From Paramacrobiotus metropolitanus (taxonomy: Eukaryota > Tardigrada > Eutardigrada > Parachela > Macrobiotidae): DNA of 64,000 bases. Within the stretch, counting starts at the first letter, position 1, and each line of letters begins with the position of its first letter. The DNA is taken from contig NW_026570225.1 of NCBI RefSeq assembly GCF_019649055.1, forward strand, positions 806,001-870,000. Reading direction: 5' to 3'. Made by a program: the position numbers and the translations under genes. Shown piece by piece: positions 37,189 to 48,770 of the stretch. Under the pieces are notes generated by a model. The model saw only the letters and a list, made by a program, of their open reading frames with translations, did not search any database and was not told the origin of the DNA.

Positions 37189-38575
37189 AATGGTTGCTCT
37201 AGGTAACGCTTGCATAAATGCATAATTATATAGTTTAGCTGCGGGATGATACGTAGATTTTAAATACAAAAATACGTAAATCGTACACCACGCGTTAACA
37301 GCAATAACTGTCGGCATCAGGATGGGATTCACACACAAAATTTGATAGGCATGTAAAAATAAAACTAGGTGACGTATTTGCCGTAATAAGGTGTCAACAA
37401 TTGTTTACTTTACCTAAAATTACACCGTTCGTTGTCAGAAAGTACCGTAGAGACACTTCGGGTATGTACAATACGTAGGAGTTGCTGTATCGTGCAAGGG
37501 CATGCGTATACGGCTAGTACACAGCTTTCGTTTTTAGCATCGTTTTAGAGAGTTTTCTTATTATAATTAGAACCCGGTGACACCCGGAAGAAACTTAGTA
37601 AAGGGGCGAAAATAGTTTTGTTTCAAGTCTTGCTACAGATTCATTTTCCCGAATTCTTGCGATGTATAGTTCCGGACTTCCGGTAACAAGTATCAACGGC
37701 GCAGTCGCCAGCAAGCCACGCACAACTACTAATAAAAATATTGAGTTATGTTGTTCAAGTGGAAAAACATAATTATTGTAAACAGAAACTATAACACATA
37801 TTGTTGGCCTGACCAGATAAATGTACAAGGGAGTTTCCAAAAAACGTCGCATACGACACAAAGGAAAATGAATAAAATTTGGAACTTTTAAGAAAAACGA
37901 GATTAAACCGATATTAATAATAAGATAAATACAGTATACATAGTAGATTCACTAGATCAAGTTGCGTACTACTTTATTTCAATAGCGTGGTAACAATATC
38001 AAGGTCTAATTACGGTTAAACAAAAAACAGATTGTTACTGCGCGCGGGCTACGCCCATTGACTTGCGCCACAGGCCGGCAGTATTGACCACGTACTTTCT
38101 CGGCCAAGACTTTGCAATTTGCATACATATCAACAACGGTGCCAAAATTAATGCCAATCATAATAATGCTTCATGTATAAAAACACGCATTGTTATCGTT
38201 TTGCCTTTCGGTTCTGAAATCTTTTTCGGTTTTTAATTTTTGTCCCTTGTCATTGCCATTTAAATCCATAGTTAATATTACCTACAGTACGTTCCATTTA
38301 TTGTTTTCTTAATTATTCAAAACTCGCATCTGCCGAAGTGAAATTAAGCCGTTTATTGTCTCGACGACTGAGGTTAGATATTCGTAATTGCTAGAACTGC
38401 TATACTCTGATAGGCAGATAGGTAGCAACTTCTTTGTAAAACTTTTCGCGGCGTGATTATATTTCGGATCCTTTTCCAGATGCCAAATATAAGCATCTGG
38501 CACCTGCACTGAGTGCATACTAGTTTACCGAACGTGGTCGTATTGTTATTGGTTTCTTGTCTGCAGTGAGCCAGG
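37189..38575. other. Intergenic region between the GPCR and PIGS genes
   Basis: No gene is supported. After the GPCR polyadenylation signal the sequence is AT-rich, with one GC-richer patch at 38040-38100 (gcgcgggctacgcccattg). Short open frames on both strands have no recognisable content. Confidence 0.5.
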
Positions 38576-41500
38576 ATGACCGAGGAATCAAGTGCGGAGC
38601 CCACGACGTCTGCGAGTGAGCCTCAGGAATCTACTGTTAAAGAACAGCTCGAAGAACGTCCCTTTTCCGATATTGCCATCTGTTGTTTTTATGTTGCCGT
38701 CTTCTGTTTGGTCGGCGTACCCATTTGGTGGAAAACAACAACAGTAACTCGAGTTTCCGTGCCCTACGATGAGATCGACGTGCTGCGGACCTACGGCGAA
38801 CTTCGGATGCGTGACGCTCCCACAAAGGTGCACAAAGGATGGCAGACCATCTTTTCGTTTCATGTGCCTTTTAAATAAGTAGAGCTTCCAATAGGAAGTC
38901 AGTGGCGTGCAACCAGCGCTGCAGCAGAGATGGGATACCTTCTGGAACGTCCCTGCCTGCACGACCGTCGATATTGTTTTCACGCTGGTCAACCCCACTC
39001 CGGAGGCACTCACGGTGTCCTGGAACATCCAGGAAGGACTGAAGAGTATGAAAAGAGCGCAGTAAAAGAATTGAATTTTTTTAAACAGATACACAGGAAT
39101 CCGTTTTGCATTTAGAGTATCTGGATCCAGCTTTGTCGTTGTTGCATCCTCTGGCCAATTTTTCGGTTTCCTCACAAATCCTGCGTTTCATGGATGAACC
39201 ATTAATCACAACACCCGGCGGTGCCAATGGCGGCCATTCTGTCTCGCTTCAGGAGGCTTCGAAGATAATCAACCACGTGGAAAGTCGTTTGGGTAGGTCA
39301 CGTATTTGCTGTTCTGCAAAACTATTCCGCCTTTAAAAGTTATGAATTTTGCTGTAATGCTTTCACAGGGGTAAATGAAAGTATTGCATAATAGCTTAGC
39401 ATGAGGGATTCATAGTAAGTTTTCAGAGATATGTTGCGTAGTTTGGAGGAGGCATATTTTTTGGTACCAGTAATGCTATGCGTTACGCTATTTCTGTAAG
39501 TGAACCGACTTTCGCGTTATTTTGCGCGCTACGTTACAATGTATAGTGTAAAACATAGATTTTTGGTAGCGTTACGCTACAGTTACGCTTTTCAGGTAGC
39601 GCGTTACGCTGCAGCGTTATGTTATAACGCGGAAATAACGCGCGTTTCGTTAAATCGTTAAAAATAACGGCCCAGGTGTGGTAGCATTGTGAGCGTTCAT
39701 TGCTTCAGTCCTTTGGGTTTTTTGTAAGCTGCAACTAACAGCTCCAGAAATGATTTGGTAATCTGCGTTACCGGCGACCAGCTCAGGGACACTGACTGCC
39801 TGAAAGATAAACCGCTATGGGAGTCCGTTTTGGATTACTAGTGGTGATTCCAAATAATTGTCGAGTGTAGTGTTTCCAGTCAGTTCGGGCGACCAGCACG
39901 GCTTGGTATACCTGCACTATCAAGAAAGATGGAGTCTTTATTCCGAAGTGAATGATATTCCTTCCCGGAGTTGCTTTACGGCTAGTATTTACTGTGAACT
40001 AGCACAGAGAAATATCCAGCGGCGAGTTCCGGCCTCTAGATGGAGGATGTTTCTGTACGTGCTGGAAAACAGTTGTACGCCTAGGTATGGGACATCTCTT
40101 TCTGCAGATACTTCAGCGCAGTCGCACCAGCGGTTGCAGCGGTAGATCAAGTAGAAATCCGGAACCGACGCCAGTACAGTTTTTTCACACTGGCGGTTTT
40201 ACCCATGCGCTGTGGAAACGCTGGGAGTGTTTATTATTAGAAGAGCTGCGAATGATGCACAGTTTCAGTGGACACTGGACAGTGGATCAGGAGAAAGTCG
40301 CTTTCCTGAAGCAAAGTGCTTTAGTACAGTGATTGTGAGGAGAATATGCTGTTATAGGCTCTTTGCCGAGCAAAAACAAATTTGCTGGAGATAGAATTGG
40401 GTTGTTTTTACCAGTTATGATTATGGGATGTGTGACCGCAGTTGAAGTCTATCAGGTACATTGTATTGTTAAGTACCGGGTGGCTGAACAAAATGGCGGT
40501 TTCATTTGAACCGTCGCACTGGGTCCGTCAAATGTTCGATTGCCATAATCTTAATTTCATTCGAAAGAGCAAAGTCTACCGCATACAAAAATTAAACTCG
40601 GATTACATAAGGCAGAGGTTTAATTTTATCTTGAATTATTTTTAAAAATTGGGCAGGTTTTAATGATGTCCTGAAAACGAAAATCTGAAATTACCTTATT
40701 ATAAAATAAAAATTGCTGTTGTTCAGCAAAGAGCCGTAATGTAACTTACGTTGCTGTTTCGGGTTGAGGGGTGGTCTCTAGTTTTTTTTATGTAAAGAAC
40801 TGTTGTATTCTAGTAACCATGTTTGGCCAATACACGGAATGGCGGCGATTAGGCATGGGACAATTTTCATGAAATTCGTAAGCAGGGATTTTGGTAGTAA
40901 ATTTCTGGCCAACCCTTCAGAAGTTTATCAGGTTCAACAGTGCATCTGCACGCGCAATACATTAGCTACTGTAAAAAGCTAAAACCGGCATTTTTTGGTG
41001 CAGTCCTTATTGCGGCCAAAATTTAGATTAAAAATACTCTTAAAAATAAATTAAAAAACCAGCATTTTTTCGGAAAGTTACAAACTGTCCTGACTGCATA
41101 ACTCTTCCTGGGAAAGCACGATGTCTACAACTTTTTTTATAATCAAAGTAGACGTCGTGCTCTAGATAAAACACTGAAGATTTTTCAAAAAGTACTTACG
41201 GGAAGGCAGTGCTACGAGATTCTGGGTTTTGAAACCTGGGACACGAAAAATTTTCACCCGATTTCAAAGGGTTCCAGAGCAAGTGAGCACGACTAAACAT
41301 TTTTAGGAACGCTTTGCTGATTTTTGTAGTTGAATGAATTCTCTATCGAATGAACTTAAGCAGTTCGCGGTGCGGAAACTGCCCCGCAAGAGACAAACGA
41401 AAATCCGAGACCGCCATTTTGTTCAGCCACCCGGTAGTGTTTGCGGGTATGAAACATAAAAAAAATGATGGATTATCGTACTGTATGGTTTTATATTCCG

Positions 41501-42810
41501 GTATGTCTGCCTTATTACCATTGCGTGTTGCCGGATTAGGTTCGTTTTCGTCCGATCACCGCATCATCAACATGATCATTTACATTCCCACCGCTAAACA
41601 GCGACCACTGCGCCTGTTGGATGCTAGTGGGACAGTTGTGGCCACTAATTCGATTATCACTCCACGCTGGGGCGGCGTGATGATCTATTCTCCTGAGACA
41701 CTCACACCGGAATTATCCGTTATGGAGGTGAACGTGCAGAGCGTGGCGGAAATCTTCCTGACCCAACTTTTTGTTCACTGGGGACTATTCAAAGTACACT
41801 TACCGACTGGATAGCGCATGATGTTGCAATGTGCTCGGGTTTTTGTGAGTGGACTGGGATGTTTTTGCAGGCAGATGCTCAGGAAGGCGCAATTGATTTT
41901 GCTAAGGTGAGAAGGTATTTACGTAGAGTGTCAGCATAATTTAAAAGCGCTGGTTGCTTACTTGATGCGATACATTCTTTACAAATGAAAAATATTAATA
42001 ACGTCAATGTTAAATGTCCCCATGGAAAAAGCTGAAGTTTTCGAAGTTAACTCTTTTATTATCTGTTAGAATATCACAGTGAAAAACGACACAAGCGTGA
42101 TTGCGTGAGTGCATGGCAGTTGCGCTTCTGTTGGATTGCAGTTCAGTTTTTGTAATTTTGTTCTGTTTGATTGAAAATTTTATGTTACGGGATAATGTTG
42201 ACCCATGCGTTTGGTTAATAGGATTTGCCGGGTTTGTTTGATAAACGAGCGCGTGTGAATGTGGATGACTCAATCTCCACCCTGAAATCACTGGCGCGTC
42301 TCCTGGACCAAATGGGCAGCATCGCCATCAACGACATTGTCGGCCGGAACATCTACGATGCAGTGCGTCATATCCATGACGCACAGCAAGCCCTGTCGTC
42401 CGGAGACGAACGCGCTGGACTGCTCTCCAGTCGACGGGCTTGGGAAAATTCAGGTATGTATCAGGTAATAGGTACACCATCTGTTGCGCTGGCTGTTGGC
42501 CTCTTGGCGGAGGTTACGACATTGTTGTGTATGTTGTAGAACGCGCCTTTTACGATCCGTCCCTGCTTGAACAGCTGTACTTTCCCGACGATCAGAAGTA
42601 GGCAGATGTGTGATTGATTGCAGCGCCGTGGAGTTTTCGTTGGCCTATATGGCGCACATGGATATGTAACGTTGTCTGTGATTGAATAGGTTCGCCATTT
42701 ATGTGCCGCTCTTCCTGCCGGCCGCACTTCCGGTCATCCTGTCCGTAACACAGATTAGTAAATGGGTGAGACGGAGACGGTCAGGATTGAACAACGATAT
42801 CGCTGCATGA
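38576..42810 (+). CDS. PIGS: GPI transamidase subunit PIG-S, 8 exons, shortened N-terminal luminal region
   Basis: PIG-S is part of the ER membrane complex that cleaves the C-terminal signal of precursor proteins and attaches GPI anchors. Exons are 38576-38827, 38895-39045, 39089-39292, 41540-41793, 41871-41906, 42222-42453, 42540-42597 and 42690-42810, giving 435 residues. Two membrane segments bracket the luminal part: residues about 33-52 (IAICCFYVAVFCLVGVPIWW, followed by KTTTVTR) and one near the C-terminus (YVPLFLPAALPVILSVTQIS). Conserved stretches are LANFSVSSQILRF, INHVESRLG, IITPRWGGVMIY and YDPSLLEQLYFPDDQKFAIY. Human PIG-S is about 555 residues; the missing residues all map between TM1 and the segment WNVPACTTVDIVFTLVNP. 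Introns 1 and 2 are only 67 and 43 bp. Intron 3 (2.2 kb) holds a mariner-like element and a GCGTTACG-rich patch. Confidence 0.88.
39479..39672. repeat. GCGTTACG/AACGC-saturated patch in PIGS intron 3
   Basis: Roughly 190 bases in which GCGTTACGC, AGTTACGC, GTAGCG and ATAACGCG words recur on both strands (for example tagcgttacgctacagttacgc, shown in part). The right edge reads CGTTAAAAATAACGGCCCAGG. It resembles the repetitive subterminal zones of some hAT-type MITEs, but I cannot define matching ends or a target duplication. Confidence 0.6.
40476..41434. mobile_element. 959-bp TA-flanked TIR element (Tc1/mariner-like MITE) in PIGS intron 3
   Basis: A perfect 25-bp inverted repeat starts CCGGGTGGCTGAACAAAATG at 40476 and ends at 41434, flanked on each side by TA (40474-40475 and 41435-41436). 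A TA duplication is typical of the Tc1/mariner superfamily. The interior has no transposase frame but contains a 14-bp stem with one mismatch (41115-41128 with 41148-41161). It is therefore a non-autonomous copy. Confidence 0.85.
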
Positions 42811-44379
42811 ATGGAAGGCTTGTAGGATCCGCTGCTGGACTGACGTGGATTGAGCCACTGTGATATTGTTTGTTGTACAAGCCTGCTTTGTTAAAGTATG
42901 TTATTTTGCATGCTTTGCTTTCCCATTTTCCTGATTGTTTTTTCTTATGTTCTTTAATTTCTGGCACTATTTGATTTTATAACTTGAAAGAACTGATTCC
43001 GCAACTACTGAATGCAGTGGGAGAAAAAAGGAAAAGATGAATCAGCGATGTGCATGCGTTTTACGTTTGATGATGAGTGCCCTTTCCTAAATTCAGAATC
43101 CGTTTACAACTACTGTAGAAATTCGATAGCAGCCGTATTGACCTTTGCGATAACAGTTTGTCACGTTGCTCACGACACCGGTAGTATTAGATCCGGAAAT
43201 TACTTTTTGACAGGCCATCAAATTTTGCAGAGGTTCTGGGCCGCTGGGCTAAGATACGGAAAAGCATTTTTACCTAACTATATTATCTGCAGCTTTTAAT
43301 TAAATTTGCGCTTCCTCTGCCATACTAACAAGATGGAGCACTTTTTAACTTACTCATTGTATTTGTACAACAGATGTTAACAACAGACTCTTTACATTAT
43401 CGTGGTGATCTAGCGCATAATCAAATCTCTACCAATGATTATTAGGTGGCGTGATTTCTGAATTGGTAAATTTCCTAATCAGGTGAATCAAAATTTAGTG
43501 GATCAAATTAATAACTTCTTCCCTGGCAGTTTTCCGTGTGGTAAATCGCGTCAGCGGCATTACGGCTGAGTTTTCAAGACATTGTGTGTGTTTGACACGT
43601 ACCGCATGGATTACCCTGCAGGATGCAGCGTACGCTGCTAATGCGTAGGATAAATAAATACCTAACAAGGACAATTCATTAAAAATACCAAGAAACACAA
43701 TCGGACACGGAGGTTTATTTACGGCCAGTGTATCCCACAGCGTATCACTGTGGCCATGTGACGGTTAGTTTACCGCTTCTAGGCACGGCGCTCCATAATC
43801 CCTCATGCGGAAGCAATCAGCATGCCGTAATTTATTTAAACAGATTTCACACGTCGGGTCATTGAAGATAATACGGTCTTCCAATTGATCGTCACAACTT
43901 GAATCATTCGCCGGGATCCGCAGCGGGCTAATTCAACTACCTCTGATATCACATCCGGTAGTATGTTTATGACCGCCACAGCGATTGCTTATGTTTGTGG
44001 TATAGAAGTACGAATATATCCAGAGCAAGTGCCGACTCTACCGGCTATCTGCATACGACGAGTAGGCTGCATATGTGTCCGTCCACTGCCATAAACCGCA
44101 TATAAAAGTCCTGGATTTCAGCACACGATTGGATCAATCGTTCTCTTTAGATGTATCACTGTTCTTGATGATCCATTACGACAACTGAGATAATCCACTT
44201 AACATTACACTTTGTATCAGAGCGGTTGTGCGCGTACCTGTTTTGCAGTTGACTTCAGTATTTAGTTTTATAATATTTGTGCTGAAACACGATAAATCTG
44301 TGTTCGAAAGGAGTACGGTCACTGCTTCTGATTCGAGAACCGGAAGTTTTTTCCTTTTTAAATTAATATTGGCGACGAA
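42811..44379. other. Intergenic region between PIGS and the knottin gene
   Basis: No gene is supported. Short open frames at 43012-43299 and 43495-43698 have no domain or splice support. The last 280 bases contain a likely promoter for the downstream secreted peptide gene. Confidence 0.5.
44101..44108 (+). promoter_or_regulatory. TATA box upstream of the knottin gene
   Basis: TATAAAAG lies 272 bases before the start codon of the secreted peptide gene. Transcription would begin about 25-30 bases downstream, giving a 5' untranslated region of about 250 bases unless another intron is present. Assignment rests on the motif and position only. Confidence 0.45.
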
Positions 44380-45016
44380 ATGTTGTTGAAAAAAGCTAAC
44401 AGCATCCAATGGATAGCGGGGGTTCTTCTACTCTGTTGCATATGGCTGGCCGCTGCGTGGCATCCAGAGAAAAAGGTCATTAAGTGGAATGCGGAATACT
44501 TCCGTCCAGCTGCCTATGTAAGTATGCCGGCGTGTTGCTTAATTATTTTAGATACTGATTAAGTTGGTAATGCGCAAGTTAATTACGTCCGGTGAGGCTG
44601 TGATGTTCTCATATTTTGTCGGCAATACGTATGACATGTATGGAACAGTCGACTCCGGCTGGATCATACTTTGTGAATTGGGATAATATTACGCCCATAA
44701 ACATAAAGAAACGTTTCCGAATTGTACAGCTATAGATGAGTCTATCACAACTGATGGACGCATTTTATTTTATTAGTTATGGTTTGCATTACTATAGGTC
44801 GATTTTCCATTGTGTTGTAATTAGCTAGCACATCACTATAATTTTGTGGCGTTTATGTAAATGATAATATTACAGAAGGTCTGTGCCGTTCGAGGTGCTC
44901 CTTGTGGAGTTAGTCAAAAGCTCTACGGCATGAAATGGAGATCACAAACGTGTTGTTTTGGGCTGGAGTGTTATGCCGGACAACATGGATCTTATTGTAT
45001 GGAGACACAAAAGTAA
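44380..45016 (+). CDS. Secreted six-cysteine inhibitor-cystine-knot (knottin) peptide, 2 exons
   Basis: Exon 1 (44380-44517) encodes a signal peptide (IAGVLLLCCIWLAAAW) and a short basic/aromatic propeptide-like stretch. Exon 2 (44876-45016) encodes the mature cysteine framework C-x6-C-x15-CC-x4-C-x8-C, the arrangement of inhibitor-cystine-knot peptides, and ends METQK-stop. The total is 92 residues and both exons join in phase 0. ICK peptides in invertebrates serve as antimicrobials, venom components, protease inhibitors or signalling peptides; nothing here tells which. The end is ambiguous: AA|GTAAGT just before the stop is a strong splice donor, and splicing to an acceptor at 45120 would add a dozen residues (…YHYPTFSNFR). 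It is a gene of modest length between PIGS and a large transposon. Confidence 0.7.
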
Positions 45017-46623
45017 GTTCTTCAGTTGTGATGATAGAGCGGTTTCGAAATACTTCTACTGTATGCTGTATGCTCTTGTTTCCTGTTGCCAACGATGTTT
45101 TAATTTGTCGTTCGTAAGCAGAAATACAATATCACTACCCTACGTTTTCTAATTTTCGATAAAGAGCCTATAAAACTGGGTCAGTCGCAATATGCGAGTT
45201 GCAATCTGGAACTGTAATTTTTGTGCTTACTCCTTACTCAATAATCATAGTAATTTTCTATTGCGGCCTTAGTCAGTCATACATTTACGTAAATAATGTA
45301 ATTATGTAGTAACATTGAGAATGTCATCGATACCGACGTTTCCACAATGCTTTTCTCCGGGCGCTCCCAGGTTTATCATAATACAGATACTGTAACATAT
45401 GTGCATAAGCCATAAGGTCATTTTTTGCTGTTACTGGGCGTCAAATATCTAACAGATTAATTAATGAAACAACTCACGTACTCTTGAAATAAACATGATT
45501 ATGCCTGCGAATGTGTTCTAACGATGGCATTATTGCAAATTAATTTATCTGTAGCCATCCAAGTTTTTACAGTTAGAATCCATTTCCATAGACGATAAAA
45601 TAATATTTCTGGCGATGCAGCTTAATATTCCTGGTTTTAGAATATTTCCAATATATAGCTCTCGATCTTGCCGACTTGTTATGCGTCCAATTAAATTTTG
45701 TGCCCCTCATGAGAGCACAATATATATCTGTAAGTAAAAGCTATTGCAGATAGCTTATTCATGGTGTAAATTTAAAAGGGATGCTCGGGAGGCTTCCCGG
45801 TGTTCTTGTTATGGAATTAGAGTAACGGACAAATTTGCCTGTATTGCGTAAGAGATGCCGTTTTACTTGAAGAACATGCATCTTTGGTTAGTTGCCATAC
45901 GGCTCAATTTCATATGGACTGCACTGCTTTAAACCAGCCAAAGGGAAATAAAGTTATTGGTCATTCAGTGCAAAATTGGATGTGGCCCGAGGGGCGTCTC
46001 TGGATTGCATAATTTTCACGCAAACGCTTTAAACTCGTCCGCCTACATTTATCTCTAGATTAAACGTAACCCCGAGAAAGTCATCCATAGGTGCAACAGA
46101 CAGACTAGTACTATCGTCTATCACAGTCAGTGAACAGCTAAACAGCACTATCACTCTGCGAAAGCGGAAACCAAAGTAAAGTACACAGTACTACTACACA
46201 CATTTCTTTTGAAAAGAAGTTTATTCACGTTATTGTAACTTGTAAGCTTTCATTCTCAATATGCGCATATGTACGGGCGAGCTTCACTTACTGAAAATGA
46301 AGAATTTGTCCCAGTTAGCATGACATGGAGCTGTACAACATGATGTCAACATCACAACACGCTATGTGTAGCATTACTTACTATAATTTGATTTGCATGC
46401 CGAGAAGTTTTTCTGTTTAGTTCAGAGTAAACCGAGTTGGAAATGGATAGCGACACCGACGAACAAGTCATCCCGGAGGAAACATCCATTTGAGCTACAC
46501 AGTTGCTACTGCAATGTTAATTATTCGTTTTACGGAACAATGATCTCGAATCAAAGCAGCATTTACTTGTATTTTTTTGCAACAATTTGATTGATCGTTT
46601 CGATCAACAACAACGCATGCGAG
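45017..46623. other. AT-rich intergenic region before the foldback element
   Basis: About 1.6 kb without a supportable gene, apart from the possible alternative last exon of the knottin gene at about 45121-45162. Short open frames are unremarkable. Confidence 0.5.
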
Positions 46624-47206
46624 ACAACAGTCACCAAAAAATTATATGTAAAAGGCTCCTGCTTGTAGCGGACGTCATCGCGCGTCGTAAGGCTGAGCGC
46701 ACGTATCCGCGTATGCGTGCATATTATGCACACGTCTGAAGACTTAGCGACTTTTTAAAACTGAAGCAATTCCAGTCCATTCTGCTTTCACAACATAACT
46801 GGAATCTAGAATATTCTGGCACCAGAAGTGAACTCGCACAACTATGTGCCATAAAAGCAATTACAACTGCTATTAGCTCATGATATAATTAACAAAAGTG
46901 AACATGTTTTCTTCGTCCTGAATCATTATTAGAACAAACAGAATATCACTGAAAATCAATTCAATTCTTCTTAATCAGACAAATACATTCGGGTACCACA
47001 GTTTTGCGAGCTCATCGTGAGTTTTTGCAAGCCTCAAGATAATAAAAACCTCAACATAATATCAAGTTCTTGGAATAATTTTAAGAAAACTTTCAAAAGG
47101 CAAGATCCATTGGTCGCTTATTCTAGAAATTCCAATAAATTCTAGACATGGCTGTTCTTTAACGGCAAGGCAATCTACAGGCCAAAGTGTATAAGTACAT
47201 TCAAGT

Positions 47207-47327
47207 CACAGTGTACAGCATAGTTTATCCCATAGTGAACTACATAGTTGATCCCACAATTTATCCCGCAGTAAACCACACAGTTAACCGCACAGTTCTT
47301 CCAACAGTAAACCCCACAGTGTATTCC
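47207..47327. repeat. 12-bp minisatellite in left foldback arm
   Basis: Ten consecutive units of a 12-bp motif close to CAYAGTTTATCC run from 47207 to 47327, the last unit having one extra base. Units differ at two to four positions. The matching stretch in the right arm (about 49900-49975) has about six units, so the arms differ in copy number. The in-frame translation gives an artefactual four-residue repeat. Confidence 0.9.
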
Positions 47328-48270
47328 GGAGTTCTTCGCATATCGTTTCGCGTGCAGTTGAATCCGTAGTAAACAATAAAATATATTCCACATAACATCT
47401 CAAATTTTTTTTATTTTATTTTGCAATATTTTGGAGCCTCAGAGGGATACTCGCATATACAATTTTACAAACAAAACAACTACTTAAGTTTGTATGCAGT
47501 TGCCGACTCGCGTTTGCACTTTTGAATTCTGTGATCTGCAATGTTAAATCCTTAATAATAAAAGATTAAGAGGGGGTGTGGCCAGTGTGTTTGCGCTCCT
47601 ACTACGAACGATGTACTGGGCCAATCCCTGCTCTCTATATATCGTTTAATAGCCTCATTTGGTAAAAGTGTACAATATGCATTTAATTTGGAAAAACAAA
47701 TAAGTTTCCGAATAAAATTTGGAAAACCTTGCTATGCAAAGTCTACGGAACACTGCGGCAACAAATCAGAGAAAAGACAAATTATTTCTCAGCTAGCTGC
47801 GTTTTACGTAGCTCGCTCCCGAACCTAAATGCTCAATGTGAACGTAACAATCCAACCATGGCCTGGCACAGTACGTACTGTCATGGGAATGGGCAGTCAT
47901 TTTATTCTACGAAGTGTGGTGAACAGAGGCAGTCAGGCACCACTTACTTTATATTGGCAATTTTTCACACTATTTTGCAAACCGAAAACCCTTTTTCGTT
48001 CTATGTATAATGTGCGTACTGTGTGGTTAATAATTCAGAGTCAGGTTAATAATTCATTTACAAGTTCATAAGCCACGGTATTACTGTCACACAATTTCAG
48101 TATTAATTAATGAATTATTAGTAAACCCTTATACAAATATAAGCCTAGGAAAAGTTAAGTAGACGTTTTCGAGCATAATCACAGTCACAAATCACAGTCA
48201 GGACACGTTACTGCTAAAAATTCAAATCAGGGAATGACTACTGAAAATTTTAGTTAAACTACAGCAGACT

Positions 48271-48770
48271 CAGAGTTGCCCCATTTCCATTTCAAATGGA
48301 GATGGGCCCCATTTTTTCCCCATTTCCCATTTATTTATTTTTAATTTATGGATGGAAAAGGATGGGAAAGTTTGCAAAATGGGCAAAAACGGGAAAAGGC
48401 CAAATGCGCGGAAATGGGAAGCCGTACAAATAAATTTTTTAAATGCGGAATATTATAATTGACGGAAACAGTCTGTCGAAAATAAAGTTTAAATAAATAT
48501 TCTAATTACAATTTATTTCTATTGGAATTTCTAAAGTTTGTAAGAGAAAAACATTGTCAGCTTCGCGCGAAAAATAACCAACGTAATTTCTATTTACGTT
48601 TCGGGTGTGCAGTTGCGAAAATATTAAAACGGAAATGGGAATGGGCTTTCTGTATGTTCCAAAGCAGGAATGGTACTAGCTGATAAAAAATGGGCGAAAA
48701 ATGGGGGAAAAGGGAGAGAAAAAATGGAAAGGGGAATGGGGATGGGAAACTCAGAAATGGGGCAACTCTG
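48271..48770. mobile_element. 500-bp TIR element with TGGG/AATGGG-rich interior, nested in the foldback
   Basis: A perfect 17-bp inverted repeat CAGAGTTGCCCCATTTC marks both ends. The interior is made of CCCATTTCC words near the left end and GGGAATGGGGA words near the right end, so the halves pair imperfectly. CAGAGTTG-type ends resemble hAT elements. The flanking octamers (agcagact and ggcccgct) match at only four of eight positions, so no intact target duplication is seen. No coding frame is present. Confidence 0.8.

Noticed and set aside
39858-40394. Overlapping frames in PIGS intron 3
   Set aside because: The PIGS exons on either side join exactly in phase with conserved residues (ESRLG|SFSS), so no exon is missing. 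The frames show no homology that I recognise.
41350-41814. Single long frame from 41350 through the PIGS exon
   Set aside because: The part before 41540 is the right end of the mariner-like element and intron; only 41540-41793 is PIGS coding sequence.
47187-47369. 60-codon frame with a tetrapeptide-like V-P-T-V repeat
   Set aside because: It is the translation of the 12-bp minisatellite in a transposon arm and the mirrored frame exists on the other strand, so it is an artefact.
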